Positions 49,085 through 60,342 of a stretch of DNA of 64,000 bases are shown one piece after another; position 1 is the first letter of the stretch, and every line of letters starts with the position of its first letter. The notes below the pieces were generated by a model. It was given only the letters and a program-made list of their open reading frames with translations, searched no databases and was not told the origin of the DNA. The stretch is taken from NCBI GenBank assembly GCA_024426085.1, contig CP087974.1, positions 3,630,001 to 3,694,000 of the forward strand, in the 5' to 3' direction. A program made the position numbers and the translations under genes. This stretch comes from Rhizobium sp. RCAM05350 (GTDB taxonomy: Bacteria > Pseudomonadota > Alphaproteobacteria > Rhizobiales > Rhizobiaceae).

Positions 49085-49906
49085 ATGAAGACTATTTTGA
49101 TTGGCGTTGTTGCAGCTATGCTCGGCAGCACCGCGACCTTTGCCGCTGATCTTTATGAACCGCCCATCGAGCAGCCGATTGCGGAACCGGTCCAGCTCGT
49201 CGAAGCCAGCGGCTGGTATCTGCGCGGTGACGTCGGTTATGCCTTCACCAATCTTCGTGGCGCCAATTTCTATCAAGGCCCCGGCCGCTTTGTCCGGGAC
49301 TTCGACGATGCGGATCTCGATGATAGCTGGACGATCGGCGTCGGTGTCGGTTACCAGATCAACAATTATCTGCGTACCGACGTGACGCTCGATTATCTCG
49401 GCAACGCAGATTTCGAAGGTTCGACGACGGGCAGCTGCGGTGTCGCCATCGCCTGCACCTCGCGCGATGTTTCGGCAATCGCAGCCTGGAGCCTGATGGC
49501 CAACGCCTATGTCGACATCGGCACCTACGGTTCGTTCACCCCATACGTCGGCGCCGGCATCGGCGGCACGCAGGTTCGGTGGGACAATCTGCGCAATACC
49601 AGCTGCGAAACCGGCAATCCTGCCAATTGCGATCCGAGCTTCGAGCATGACGGCCGCAGCAAATGGCGCTTCACCTATGGTCTGATGGCCGGTACGGCGA
49701 TCGATCTGACCTGTAACCTGAAGGCTGATGTCGGCTACCGTTTCCGTCACGTACTTGGCGGCAACATGTTCGGCTACAATGCAAACAGCGGCCCAGGTTC
49801 CGACGAAGGCATCTACGTTCATGAAGCCCGCGCCGGTCTGCGCTACTCCTTTGGCGGCTGCCAGGAAGCCTACATTCCGCCGGTCGAGCCCGCAGTCTAC
49901 AAATAA
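49085..49906 (+). CDS. Outer membrane beta-barrel protein (Omp25/31-like group)
   Basis: 273 residues with a signal peptide (TILIGVVAAMLGSTATFAAD). GWYLRGDVGYAFTNLRGANF opens the barrel; alternating strands such as WTIGVGVGYQINNYLRTDVT, TPYVGAGIGGTQVRWDNLRN and VHEARAGLRYSF follow, the last ending near the C-terminus. Two cysteine pairs are present in loops (GSCGVAIACTS; SCETGNPANCD). It is a relative of the next gene. Likely a structural or adhesion barrel of the outer membrane. Confidence 0.85.
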   Translation: MKTILIGVVAAMLGSTATFAADLYEPPIEQPIAEPVQLVEASGWYLRGDVGYAFTNLRGANFYQGPGRFVRDFDDADLDDSWTIGVGVGYQINNYLRTDVTLDYLGNADFEGSTTGSCGVAIACTSRDVSAIAAWSLMANAYVDIGTYGSFTPYVGAGIGGTQVRWDNLRNTSCETGNPANCDPSFEHDGRSKWRFTYGLMAGTAIDLTCNLKADVGYRFRHVLGGNMFGYNANSGPGSDEGIYVHEARAGLRYSFGGCQEAYIPPVEPAVYK

Positions 49907-49925
49907 GCGCGTCGCTCTTCGTTTC

Positions 49926-49954
49926 AAAGGCCGTCCGGTTTCCGGGCGGCCTTT
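49926..49954 (+). terminator. Intrinsic terminator between the two outer membrane genes
   Basis: AAAGGCCGTCCGG, loop TTT, CCGGGCGGCCTTT: a long stem with one G-U pair, followed by GGGTTTT. So the two outer-membrane genes are probably transcribed separately. Confidence 0.72.
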
Positions 49955-50083
49955 GGGTTTTGCGGGTCCGCTTGGTTAAGAAGCATGCTTAACCCGAGGT
50001 TAACCGATGAATGCGATGATGGGGCTCATAAACACGGGCGACAGCAGTTTTTGTCACCGATACCGTTTTCCAAGGACAGCAAA

Positions 50084-50890
50084 ATGAAGTTGCGGCACAC
50101 TCTCCTCAATGCATCTGCACTGATCCTGCTGTTTGCCGGTGGTCAGGCGATGGCGGCGGATCTTCTCGAGGCCCCGGAAGTCAGCATCTCGACCGTAGAG
50201 ACCGGCGGTCAAGGCTTCTACCTGCGTGGCGATCTCGGTTATGCCGGATGGACGCGAGGCGGCGACCCGTCCCTGCGTTTGTTCGATGCCGGCACCGGCG
50301 CCACCAACTCCGCCTCCTTCGACAATGATTTTGACGAACCGTTTTCCGGGACCCTTGGCGTCGGCTATCAGTTCAACGACATGTTCCGGGCCGACTTGAC
50401 CGGCGACTATTTCGAGGGAGACGTTAGGGGAAGCGGCCAGGCGAATATTCCCTGTGCGGGCGAAGCCGCTGGAACATCTTGCGGCGGCCGCCTCAATGCC
50501 GACTACAAGGCTATTGGCCTCATGGCGAACGGTTATGTCGACCTCGCGACGGTGGCTGGCTTGACGCCCTACGTCGGCGCCGGTCTCGGCGTGACACAGC
50601 TTCGCTGGAACGACGTCGCATTGCGCACCAGCTGCGTGCCGGGAGCGGCCGGCTGCTCCGGTGCTCTACCGGTCAACCAGACCTTTGACGGTGAAAGCAG
50701 CTGGCGCCTGACCTATGCGCTGATGGCCGGCGTTTCCTACAATATGACCGAGCAGCTGAAGCTTGACGTCGGCTATCGCTATTCGCAGATCACCGATGGC
50801 GACATGTTCAACGGCAGCGATATCGACGGTCTCGACGACGGCCTCGGCCGCCACGAAATCCGTGCTGGCCTGCGGCTGTCGCTTTGGTAG
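50084..50890 (+). CDS. Outer membrane beta-barrel protein, paralogue of the preceding gene
   Basis: 268 residues with a signal peptide (LNASALILLFAGGQAMAADL). The barrel begins GFYLRGDLGYAGWTRGGDPS; FSGTLGVGYQFNDMFRADLT, LTPYVGAGLGVTQLRWNDVA and ending HEIRAGLRLSLW parallel the first protein strand for strand, ending in an aromatic residue as expected for BamA substrates. Intact. A tandem duplication is likely. Confidence 0.86.
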   Translation: MKLRHTLLNASALILLFAGGQAMAADLLEAPEVSISTVETGGQGFYLRGDLGYAGWTRGGDPSLRLFDAGTGATNSASFDNDFDEPFSGTLGVGYQFNDMFRADLTGDYFEGDVRGSGQANIPCAGEAAGTSCGGRLNADYKAIGLMANGYVDLATVAGLTPYVGAGLGVTQLRWNDVALRTSCVPGAAGCSGALPVNQTFDGESSWRLTYALMAGVSYNMTEQLKLDVGYRYSQITDGDMFNGSDIDGLDDGLGRHEIRAGLRLSLW

Positions 50891-50979
50891 GCGAAAGGGA
50901 ATCCGCTTCGGCGGTGCTCCCAGCGCCAAAAATCTTTCCGGAAACGACACATCATTCTTGACTTCCTGGCCTGTCCACC

Positions 50980-51042
50980 ATATTCACGGCGGCAGGCCAC
51001 CTCTCCCTAACGAGAGGCTTTCTATCTGGAAGGATAGCTTTG
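50980..51042 (+). promoter_or_regulatory. Structured serC leader (candidate serC RNA motif)
   Basis: Two hairpins stand just before the serC start: CCTCTC/GAGAGG (51000-51005, 51012-51017) and CTATC/GATAG (51022-51026, 51033-51037). The loop of the second holds the GGAAGGA ribosome-binding site. A conserved RNA called the serC motif is known upstream of serC in alphaproteobacteria; this position and layout fit it. The ligand is unknown. The start of the motif is estimated. Confidence 0.6.
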
Positions 51043-52221
51043 ATGACGATCCCTGCGACACCGGAATTGCGTCCGGCAAACACCCATTTTTCTTCTGGTC
51101 CCTGCTCCAAGCGCCCCGGTTGGTCGCTTGATGTGCTCTCCGATGCGGCCCTTGGGCGCTCGCACCGTGCCAAGGTTGGCAAGAGCAAGCTGAAGCAGGC
51201 GATCGATCTCACCCGTGAAATTCTGCAGGTACCGGCAGACTACCGCATCGGTATCGTGCCTGCGTCCGATACCGGCGCCGTCGAGATGGCGCTCTGGTCG
51301 CTGCTTGGGCCGCGTGGCGTCGACATGGTCGCCTGGGAAAGTTTTGGCTCTGGCTGGGTTTCCGATGTGGTCAAGGAGCTCAAGCTCCCCGACACCCTGC
51401 AAGTTCGTTGCCGATTACGGCAAGCTGGTCGATTTCGCCCAAGTCGATTTCGATCGCGACGTCGTCTTCACTTGGAACGGCACCACATCCGGCGTCCGCG
51501 TTGCCAATGCCGATTTCATCCCGGCCGACCGCAAGGGCCTGACCATCTGCGACGCAACGTCTGCGGCGTTTGCGCAGGACCTTGATTTCGCCAAGCTCGA
51601 TGTCGTCACCTTCTCCTGGCAGAAGGTTCTGGGCGGCGAGGGTGCGCATGGCATCCTCATCCTGTCGCCGCGCTGTCGAACGGCTGGAAAGCTACGAGCC
51701 GTCCTGGCCGCTGCCGAAGATCTTCCCGCATGACCAAGGGCGGCAAGATCATCGAAGGCATCTTCCAGGGCGAGACGATCAACACGCCGTCGATGCTCTG
51801 CGTCGAGGATTACATCGATGCGCTCAACTGGGCAAAGTCGCTCGGCGGCCTCAAGGCGCTGATCGCCCGCGCCAATGCCAATGCGCAGGCCATCGATGAT
51901 TTCGTTGCAAAGACGGACTGGATCGCCAATTTGGCGGTCGATCCGGCAACGCAGTCCAACACCTCGGTCTGCCTGAAGATCGTCGACAAGGACATTGCAG
52001 CGCTCGATGCTGCCGGCCAGGACGCCTTTGCCAAGGGTATGGTTGCGCTGCTTGAAAAGCAGGGCGTTGCTCATGACATCGGCGCTTACCACGATGCGCC
52101 GTCCGGTTTCCGTATCTGGGCCGGCGCGACGATCGAGACTTCGGATATCAAGGCGCTGATGCCCTGGTTCGACTGGGCCTTTGCGACCCAGAAGGCGACG
52201 CTTTCCCAGGCTGCGGCCTGA
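51043..52221 (+). CDS. serC: Phosphoserine aminotransferase SerC (three frameshifts)
   Basis: About 392 residues when repaired. THFSSGPCSKRPGWSLDVLS opens the alphaproteobacterial SerC type; DTGAVEMALWSLLGPRGVDM follows; PLP lysine in VVTFSWQKVLGGEGAHG; ends QKATLSQAAA. Frame changes at 51398 (extra T before AAGTTCGTTGCC), 51674 (after LSPR) and about 51733 (extra C, restoring PKIFRMTKGG). It transaminates 3-phosphohydroxypyruvate with glutamate. Followed by serA 78 bp later, probably one operon under the leader. Confidence 0.92.
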
Positions 52222-52299
52222 CCGGACTTTGGCCGCGCCAACAGGGCGCGGTCTTTCCCTGCACATTTTCAATTTTGACGAAACCAATGGAGGCCTCTC

Positions 52300-53895
52300 A
52301 TGGCACCTCGCGTACTCGTATCCGATGAACTGTCGGAAACTGCCGTCCAGATCTTCCGTGATCGCGGCGTAGACGTCGATTTCCAACCGCAGCTCGGCAA
52401 GGACAAGGAAAAGCTTGCCGCCATCATCGGCAATTATGACGGTCTCGCCATCCGCTCCGCCACCAAGGCGACCGAAAAGCTGATCGCGGCTGCGACCAAC
52501 CTCAAGGTGATCGGCCGCGCTGGCATCGGCGTCGACAATGTCGATATTCCTGCCGCCTCGCGCCGCGGTATCATTGTCATGAACACGCCGTTTGGCAACT
52601 CGATCACGACTGCCGAACACGCCATCGCGTTGATGTTCGCCGTCGCTCGGCAGTTGCCGCAGGCCGATACCTCGACCCAGGCCGGCAAGTGGGAAAAGTC
52701 GAAGTTTATGGGTGTCGAAATCACCGGCAAGACGCTCGGCGTCATCGGTGCCGGCAATATCGGCGGCATCGTCTGCGCCCGCGCTATCGGCCTGAAGATG
52801 CATGTACTTGCCTATGACCCCTTCCTGTCCAAGGAACGCGCCGAAGAGATGGGCGTCACCAAGGTCGAGCTCGACGAACTGCTCGCCCATGCCGATTTCA
52901 TCACCCTGCATGTGCCGATGACCGACAAGACGCGCGGCATCCTCAACCGTGAAGCGCTGGCGAAGACGAAGCCGGGCGTGCGTATCATCAACTGCGCCCG
53001 CGGCGGCCTCGTTGACGAGCATGCCCTTGCCGATGCCATCAAGTCCGGCCATGTCGCCGGTGCGGGTTTCGACGTGTTCGAAGTCGAACCCGCGACGGAA
53101 AGCCCGCTGTTCGGCCTGCCGAACGTCGTCTGCACGCCGCATCTGGGCGCCTCCACCACGGAAGCACAGGAAAATGTCGCCCTGCAGGTAGCCGAGCAGA
53201 TGTCGGATTACCTCGTCAAGGGTGCGGTCTCGAACGCCATCAACATGCCGTCGATCACGGCAGAGGAAGCACCGCTTCTGAAGCCCTTTATCCGGCTTGC
53301 CGATGTACTCGGCGCCTTTGTCGGTCAGGTCACGGAAAGCGCCATCAAGGAAATCGAGATCCTTTACGATGGATCAACCGCCGGAATGAACACCAAGGCG
53401 CTGACGAGTGCAGCCCTTGCCGGTCTTATCCGCAGCCAGGTCTCCGACGTCAACATGGTTTCGGCGCCTGTTATGATCAAGGAAAAGGGCATCATCCTGT
53501 CCGAGGTCAAGCGCGACAAGTCGGGCGTGTTCGACGGCTACATCAAGCTGACGGTGACGACCGCGAACCAGACGCGTTCGGTGGCCGGTACGGTGTTCTC
53601 GGATGGCAAGCCGCGCTTCATCCAGATCAAGGACATCAACCTTGATGCCGATGTCGGCAACCACATGGTCTACATCACCAACACCGACGTTCCCGGCATG
53701 ATCGGTTTCATCGGCATGACGCTGGGCAATGCCGGCGTCAACATCGCCAACTTCCAGCTCGGCCGCCATGGCGCAGGTTCCGATGCCATCGCGCTGCTCT
53801 ATGTCGATGGCGCGGTGTCGGAAGACGTGCTGGACAAGCTGCGCGCCAACCCGGCCATCCGGGCTGCCAAGCCGCTGGTCTTCAACGTCGATTGA
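52300..53895 (+). CDS. serA: D-3-phosphoglycerate dehydrogenase SerA
   Basis: 531 residues, intact. Long-form SerA: substrate domain, NAD domain with LGVIGAGNIGGIVCARAIGL, catalytic Arg in INCARGGLVDEHAL and His in VVCTPHLGASTTEAQENVAL, then the intervening and ACT domains (NTDVPGMIGFIGMTLGNAGV). It oxidises 3-phosphoglycerate to feed SerC. The C-terminal ACT domain is the usual site for serine feedback. One of the few long genes here with no indel. Confidence 0.96.
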   Translation: MAPRVLVSDELSETAVQIFRDRGVDVDFQPQLGKDKEKLAAIIGNYDGLAIRSATKATEKLIAAATNLKVIGRAGIGVDNVDIPAASRRGIIVMNTPFGNSITTAEHAIALMFAVARQLPQADTSTQAGKWEKSKFMGVEITGKTLGVIGAGNIGGIVCARAIGLKMHVLAYDPFLSKERAEEMGVTKVELDELLAHADFITLHVPMTDKTRGILNREALAKTKPGVRIINCARGGLVDEHALADAIKSGHVAGAGFDVFEVEPATESPLFGLPNVVCTPHLGASTTEAQENVALQVAEQMSDYLVKGAVSNAINMPSITAEEAPLLKPFIRLADVLGAFVGQVTESAIKEIEILYDGSTAGMNTKALTSAALAGLIRSQVSDVNMVSAPVMIKEKGIILSEVKRDKSGVFDGYIKLTVTTANQTRSVAGTVFSDGKPRFIQIKDINLDADVGNHMVYITNTDVPGMIGFIGMTLGNAGVNIANFQLGRHGAGSDAIALLYVDGAVSEDVLDKLRANPAIRAAKPLVFNVD

Positions 53896-53935
53896 TACGC
53901 CGGAGCGTTGATGGCTCCGAACAACTGATAGACAG

Positions 53936-53962
53936 ACGCGCCGGATGACCTCCGGCGCGTTT
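53936..53962 (+). terminator. Intrinsic terminator after serA
   Basis: ACGCGCCGGA (53936-53945) and TCCGGCGCGT (53951-53960) form a perfect 10-bp stem with loop TGACC; a short T tract follows. It abuts the start of the GNAT gene. Confidence 0.78.
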
Positions 53963-53984
53963 GCCGTTGATGAAAGTGAATGGA

Positions 53985-54512
53985 ATGAACGCGACAGACC
54001 GCAGCCCTCATTGGCGTCCGGCTGCTCTGATGGACATTGAGGTCATCTACGACATCCAGTGCATCGTGCATGCCGATTACCCTGAGGCACGCGAGGTTTT
54101 GCTTGAGCGCCTGGAACTGTGTCCGGCAGGATGTTTCGTGCTCGAAAGAAGCGACGTGGTCTCAGGCTATGTCCTCAGCCACCCGTGGCGCCGATTTTCG
54201 CCGCCGCCGATCGATACCAAGCTTGGGACAATCCCGAAGGAGGCCGATGTCTGGTATCTCCACGATCTGGCTCTGGTGCCGGAAACGCGTGGCTCCGGCG
54301 CGGGCGCGGAAGTGGCGAAGCTGCTTGTGGCGCAAGCCCGGCAGGTCGGTTATCAAACCCTGGCGCTCGTCTCGGTCAACGGATCGCAGGGTTTCTGGGA
54401 ACGGCAGGGGTTTTCAGTGCGCAAGAATGAAACCCTCGCCGGGAAGCTTGCTGGTTACGGCAGCGCTGCTGTCTACATGGAGTACGATCTCGTCGGTGCG
54501 GAGCGGCGATAA
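53985..54512 (+). CDS. GNAT-family N-acetyltransferase
   Basis: About 175 residues, intact. WYLHDLALVPETRGSGAGAE then VAKLLVAQARQVGYQTLALV is the acetyl-CoA-binding motif A region; GSQGFWERQGFSV is motif B. The start is uncertain: ATG 53985 is used, ATG 53970 is an alternative. The substrate is unknown. Convergent with an EamA transporter (8 bp gap). Confidence 0.85.
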   Translation: MNATDRSPHWRPAALMDIEVIYDIQCIVHADYPEAREVLLERLELCPAGCFVLERSDVVSGYVLSHPWRRFSPPPIDTKLGTIPKEADVWYLHDLALVPETRGSGAGAEVAKLLVAQARQVGYQTLALVSVNGSQGFWERQGFSVRKNETLAGKLAGYGSAAVYMEYDLVGAERR

Positions 54513-54520
54513 CGCTCTCG

Positions 54521-55432
54521 CTACTGCTTCCCTGTCTCGGCAGCCGGGCGCGGGCGGCCACGTTCTGCGACAGCAATGCCGCCCAGGACCAGCGCCATGG
54601 CGACGATGTGGAATGTCTGCAACGCCTCGCCGATAAGGGCGATCGACAGCAGCGTGCCGAAGATCGGGATGGTGTTGATGAACAGACCGGCCCGGTTGGG
54701 ACCGATCAGCTCGACACCCCGGACATAGAGGATTTGCGATACGAGGGAGGGCAGGAGGCCAGCATAGGCGACGATGACCCATCCTTGCGTGTCTGGCCAG
54801 ATCATCCGGCCGGTGGAAAACTCCCAGATGACCAGCGGAATACTGCTGACCAGCGCCCCGAAAGCGGAGATCGCGATCAGGCTTTTCCAGTGGATTTCCG
54901 GCTTCCAGCGCAATGCCACCGTATAGCCGGCATAGACGAGGACCGCCGCCATCATCAACGCGTCGCCCTGGTTGAGATCGAGCGCGAGAAGCGTGGTGAG
55001 ATCGCCATGCGATGCCGTCAACGCCACGCCGAACAGCGTCAGCGTGAAGCCGGCGATCTGCGCCACCGAGAATGCAGTGCGGAACAGTACATAGTTCATC
55101 ACGAAGATCACCATCGGGATACCGGCCTGTTCGATGACGGCGTTGATGGCGCTGGTGAATTGCAGGGCGGAATAGAGGAATGCGTTAAAAGCCGTGAAGC
55201 CGACGGTGCCGTACCCCAGCAGAAGCAGCCAGTTCTTGCGAATCACCGGAAAATCACGGCGCACCTGCGGGGCGGCAAAAATCAGAAGCACGACACAGGC
55301 GATTACCCAGCGCAGGCCTGTCAGCATCATCGGGCTGACATGGCCGATCGCCATCTTTCCGGCCACCGTGTTGCCGCCCCAGATCAGGGTGGTGATGCAG
55401 AGGATGATATAGGCTTGCAGATTGACGGGCAC
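54521..55432 (-). CDS. EamA/DMT-family transporter
   Basis: About 303 residues from a GTG at 55432, with AGGGAA upstream. Ten membrane segments in two EamA repeats: ILCITTLIWGGNTVAGKMAI and LTGLRWVIACVVLLIFAAP in the first, GDALMMAAVLVYAGYTVALR and VELIGPNRAGLFINTIPIFG in the second, where the conserved P-x-Ax6P-type pattern is seen. Intact. EamA proteins export amino acids or other metabolites; the cargo is unknown. Confidence 0.87.
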   Translation of the reverse strand: MPVNLQAYIILCITTLIWGGNTVAGKMAIGHVSPMMLTGLRWVIACVVLLIFAAPQVRRDFPVIRKNWLLLLGYGTVGFTAFNAFLYSALQFTSAINAVIEQAGIPMVIFVMNYVLFRTAFSVAQIAGFTLTLFGVALTASHGDLTTLLALDLNQGDALMMAAVLVYAGYTVALRWKPEIHWKSLIAISAFGALVSSIPLVIWEFSTGRMIWPDTQGWVIVAYAGLLPSLVSQILYVRGVELIGPNRAGLFINTIPIFGTLLSIALIGEALQTFHIVAMALVLGGIAVAERGRPRPAAETGKQ

Positions 55433-55634
55433 GATATTCCCTAAGGCAAAGCATGGCAGATATGGCGATGCGGTGAAAAACAGGAGGCTGCCGTATCGGC
55501 CTTTGCCGGCGCGGCATTGTCTCTGTATTGAATCAACCCGGACCGCAGAAGGCAACCCCGCATTAATGGCCCCTGGCAGTCTTGTCTCCACAACGGCAGC
55601 GTGACAGGTTCGCTCTGGATTGCGGAGGAATGTG

Positions 55635-56311
55635 ATGAAACAGATGCTGGTGGCACTTGTCTTGATGCTGGTCTCCGGCACGTCCGGGGCAGCGGCCGGT
55701 TTTGATTGCGCCAAGGCGTCCACCGTCGACGAGCATATCGTCTGCGACGTTCCGCAGCTATCGCAGTTGGACAGTCTGCTGCAGCCGGCCTATCTGGAGG
55801 CGAAAGCGGCATTGCCGGATGAAAACGTGCCGCGCATGGCGCGGGATTTCCTGGCGGACCGGCACGCCTGTGCGGCCGACCGGGCCTGCATCCTCAGCAC
55901 CTATCTCGGCGCGCTTGACGGATACAATGACCTCGGCGCTACTGTGGACATTCCCCTGATATCACCGCCGAAACCATTGCCGGCGGTCGTGCCAGGATAT
56001 CGGACGCAGTGCCGGACAAGGTCGGCCACTGCGTCCTGACACACGTGCTGGAAGTGCATCCCCGCATCGGTGACGATTTCGCCGGCGGGACCGGCGTCGA
56101 TTTCTCCAATGAAGGATACCAGGTGTCCTACGATCGGGAAGAGGCGCTGATTGCGTCAAGGCCGAAGGACGAGGTTGTCATGTGCCTCATCTCCATTCCC
56201 CACCATTGCCCGGATGGTGACGGCAGGGGGCGGGTTTATATGACCACCAACACACGGACCGGCGGGACCTGGACACTGGCAGACTCGCAGCACATGTGTG
56301 GCGGGGCTTAG
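55635..56311 (+). CDS. Exported protein with LprI-like N-terminal domain (one frameshift)
   Basis: About 225 residues. Signal peptide (KQMLVALVLMLVSGTSGAAA) and LprI-type segment FDCAKASTVDEHIVCDVPQL with MARDFLADRHACAADRACIL, in which four cysteines are paired by spacing. The frame changes near 55955 (one base lost) and continues DITAETIAGGRARISDAVPD and GHCVLTHVLEVHPRIGDDFA to a stop at 56309-56311. LprI domains include lysozyme inhibitors; no activity is claimed. C-terminal half has no family I recognise. Confidence 0.7.
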
Positions 56312-56577
56312 ACTGCGCTGAACCTTAGCATCCACGGCGCGTGTCCGATCGAGCATGAATATTCGGCCGGTCAGGGCCGTTTTGTCAGTATCCAAAGACC
56401 AATTCCGCCTTGCCGAACAGCGTGCCGATGCAAAGTCTGAGGGTTAAATGCCGTCTTTACCATGCAAAAACCCCGAATCCCGGGTTAAACAGGGTCGCTT
56501 TCCAAAAAACAAAACAGTATAGATGCGCGGGTTTGAAGACAGCGCATGACTGGCGCCAAGGAAACAGGAAATCTGAA

Positions 56578-57876
<1,299 letters not shown>

Positions 57877-57938
57877 TCTCACGTTTACGACTAGGGAAGA
57901 ATTTGGCGTAAACACGCCGATGGTATGAGAAAGTTCTG

Positions 57939-59190
57939 ATGGCGGATTTTGTTGCAGTTATTCGAAGGACCGTCGATGGTCTGTCGGACAATGTTCCCGA
58001 GATGCGGGCCAAGGTCTATGAAAAGGCCCGCGGTGCGGTCCGCCGTCAGCTTGAAAGCATGAAGCCTCGCCCTTCGGACGAGATGATCGAACGCCAGATG
58101 GTCAAGCTGGAGGCGGCGATCAACGAGGTCGAGGACGATCACACTGAGGCGCTTCCCCCGTTAGACGATCAGCATGATGATTCGGTGACGGAAGCGGCCG
58201 AGGTCGAAGAAGATGTTGCCGCGCCGGCGCTGGTCGCAGATGAGCCGGAGGCGGAGGTCGCTGACGAAGAGCTTCCTGCGCCTGCAGCCGAAGCTCAGGC
58301 GCCCGTTGAACCGGTAGAGCAGCCTGACGACCATGTGACCGCTGTTGCGTCGGCCGAAGACGCCGAGCCGGTGGTGGTGGAGGATCATGCGGTTCCGCAA
58401 CCCTGAACCGGTTGCGGAGGCCGATCGCGAAGTCGCTTCCGCAGAGGACGATGCCCCAGTAGAGCCTGTTCATTCGGTAGAGCCCGAAGAGCCCCAGCAT
58501 GACGCTGTTGCTTCGGATGAGCCGGAACATCCGGTCGCTGTGGCTTTCGAGGCTCAGGACCAGAGCGACGCAGCGGTTGAGGAAACAGTTCATATTCCGG
58601 AAACTGCCGCAGAACCGGAAGCCGTCGCCGAGCCGGCTGTTGAGCTGCCTGTAGAATCGGTTGAAGAAAAAACCACGCCTGCGGTCTCCGCGGAATGGGA
58701 ATTGCCGGAATGGAACGACCCGGTTCCGGCGACCGCCCATAGCGAGCCGGTCTGGACCGAGGCTGCGGAAGCAGCACCTGTTGTCGATGAAATCCCCGAC
58801 TTGACACAATACGAGCCTGTCGAAACGGTGACGCCGCTGGGCGACGACGCCGGCGGCAAGGATCAAGCGCCGGGCGAAGCTGCGCCATCCTGGGCCTGGG
58901 ACGATAGCGATCCCTTCACCCAAGCACCGGCTGCCGCTGAAACGTCGGAACCCGCAATTGCCGATTGGTCCTGGCCTGTCGAGAAAACGGCTGCCGTTGA
59001 GCCGGAACAGCGGAAAGCTGCCAATGACAGCTGGAACGATATCGACGAGCTTCTGGCACATGGCGGCACGGCCGCAGCCGCTGGTGCCGCAGCTGCGTCG
59101 CAGGCTGGCAAGGTTTCCGCTGCCCTGGACGAAGACGTCGAAGCGTCGGCGCGGCCCGTTTCCTATCGGGTGGAGCCGAAGCGCTCATGA
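57939..59190 (+). CDS. Acidic Ala/Glu/Val-rich protein downstream of purA (unknown, one frameshift)
   Basis: About 417 residues. A folded-looking N-terminus, MADFVAVIRRTVDGLSDNVP and YEKARGAVRRQLESMKPRPS then LEAAINEVEDDH, is followed by a long acidic low-complexity region (from ~residue 70). An extra T at 58404 splits AVPQP from EPVAEADREVASAEDDAP. The last part has DDSDPFTQAP and NDSWNDIDELLAHGG. The stop TGA at 59188-59190 overlaps the next ATG. I recognise no domain. The pattern suggests a flexible, negatively charged cytosolic protein coupled to the membrane protein that follows. Confidence 0.72.
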
Positions 59191-60267
59191 TTAAATGTGA
59201 AGACTGTCGGTCTTGCCGCGGTGCTTCTGCTGATCCTGGGCGGTGGCGGTTATGCCTATTGGCAAAATCAGACCACGGTGAATTCGTGGGTCTCCGGGAT
59301 ACTGACATCCATCACCGACAAGATACCGGGCCAGACCACGCCGGAAGCATCCGTGCCTGAAGAAGGCAACAAAGACCTGACCGCGCCGGAAACGAACAAC
59401 CAGACGCAGACACCGGCAAGCACCGACGTCGCAGCGGTCGAAGGCAGCGGCAAGTTCACGCAGCGTCTGCAGCAGGACGGCTCCGAGATCGATCAGGGTC
59501 CGGCCGCAGCCCCCGCAGGTGCAAATGTCACCGAGGAAGGCAAGTCCGTGGCGGCTCAGACGGAGGCAGGCAAGCCTGTCGATACCGCGCAGGCAGCGCA
59601 GACCACCCCCGCCGCCGAGACAACAGGCGAGACGCAGCCTGCTCAGCCGGTGCCCGGACAGCAGACCGCCACCGATCCGGCGACGCAACAGGTGCCGGCC
59701 GGCGCCCAGAAGATGTTCCTCTACGAGGAGCGGCTGGGTCAGTCTGCGCCAACGGCGATTGAGGGCAATGTCTCCTGGTCGGTCAAGGAAGAATCCCCCG
59801 GTGGCGATGCCAAGCCGGAACCGGTCGTTCAGGCGCAGATCAATGTTCCCGAGCGCGGCTTGGCGGCACTGATGACAGTCAAGCGCAATGCCGACCCGTC
59901 GCTGCCGGCGAGCCACGTGATCGAGTTCGTCTTCTCGCTGCCCGAGAATTTCGAGGGTGGCAGCATCGACAGCGTCCAGCGCGTGGCGATGAAGCGCAAC
60001 GAGCAGGATCGCGGCGACGCCCTGATCGCAGTACCGGCCAAGATCACTGAAGACTTCCACATGATCGCGCTCAACGATTTTCCGGAAGCAGTAGCGACGA
60101 ATACCGAGCTTTTGCGCACGCGCAGCTGGATCGACATTCCGTTGACCTATCGCAACGGCCGCCGTGCGCTCCTGACGCTGGAGAAGGGGACTGCCGGCAC
60201 CGAGGCCTTCGCCAAGGCCATGCAGGCCTGGAGCCTTGTTGCGAAGCCAAATCCCGCCGGTCAATAA
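59187..60267 (+). CDS. Single-span membrane protein with extracytoplasmic domain, downstream of purA (unknown)
   Basis: About 359 residues. ATG 59187 overlaps the previous stop; an extra base near 59198 (AAA[T]GTG) must be removed to read MIKVKTVGLAAVLLLILGGG and YAYWQNQ, a single membrane anchor. A Thr/Ala/Gln/Pro-rich linker (residues ~50-170) leads to a compact domain with QKMFLYEERLGQSAPTAIEG, HVIEFVFSLPENFEGGSIDS and WIDIPLTYRNGRRALLTLEK. I do not recognise the family. The layout is that of an envelope protein with a long linker. Confidence 0.72.
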
Positions 60268-60285
60268 AGAAGATCGCTAGACACG

Positions 60286-60320
60286 AAAAACCCGGCGGGA
60301 GCGATCCAGCCGGGTTTTTT
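60286..60320. terminator. Bidirectional intrinsic terminator between purA-downstream unit and rpoH
   Basis: AAAAACCCGGC (60286-60296) and GCCGGGTTTTT (60309-60319) form an 11-bp stem with A and T tracts on both sides, serving the two convergent units. Confidence 0.88.
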
Positions 60321-60342
60321 ATTGGGCCAACTTGCAGGTTGC

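Noticed and set aside
51415..53142. 575-codon minus-strand open frame over serC/serA, and similar ones over tolB (39395-40744), purA (56485-57915) and sqdB
   Set aside because: All are in the phase opposite highly conserved genes and lack any family signature; they are complements of GC-rich codons.
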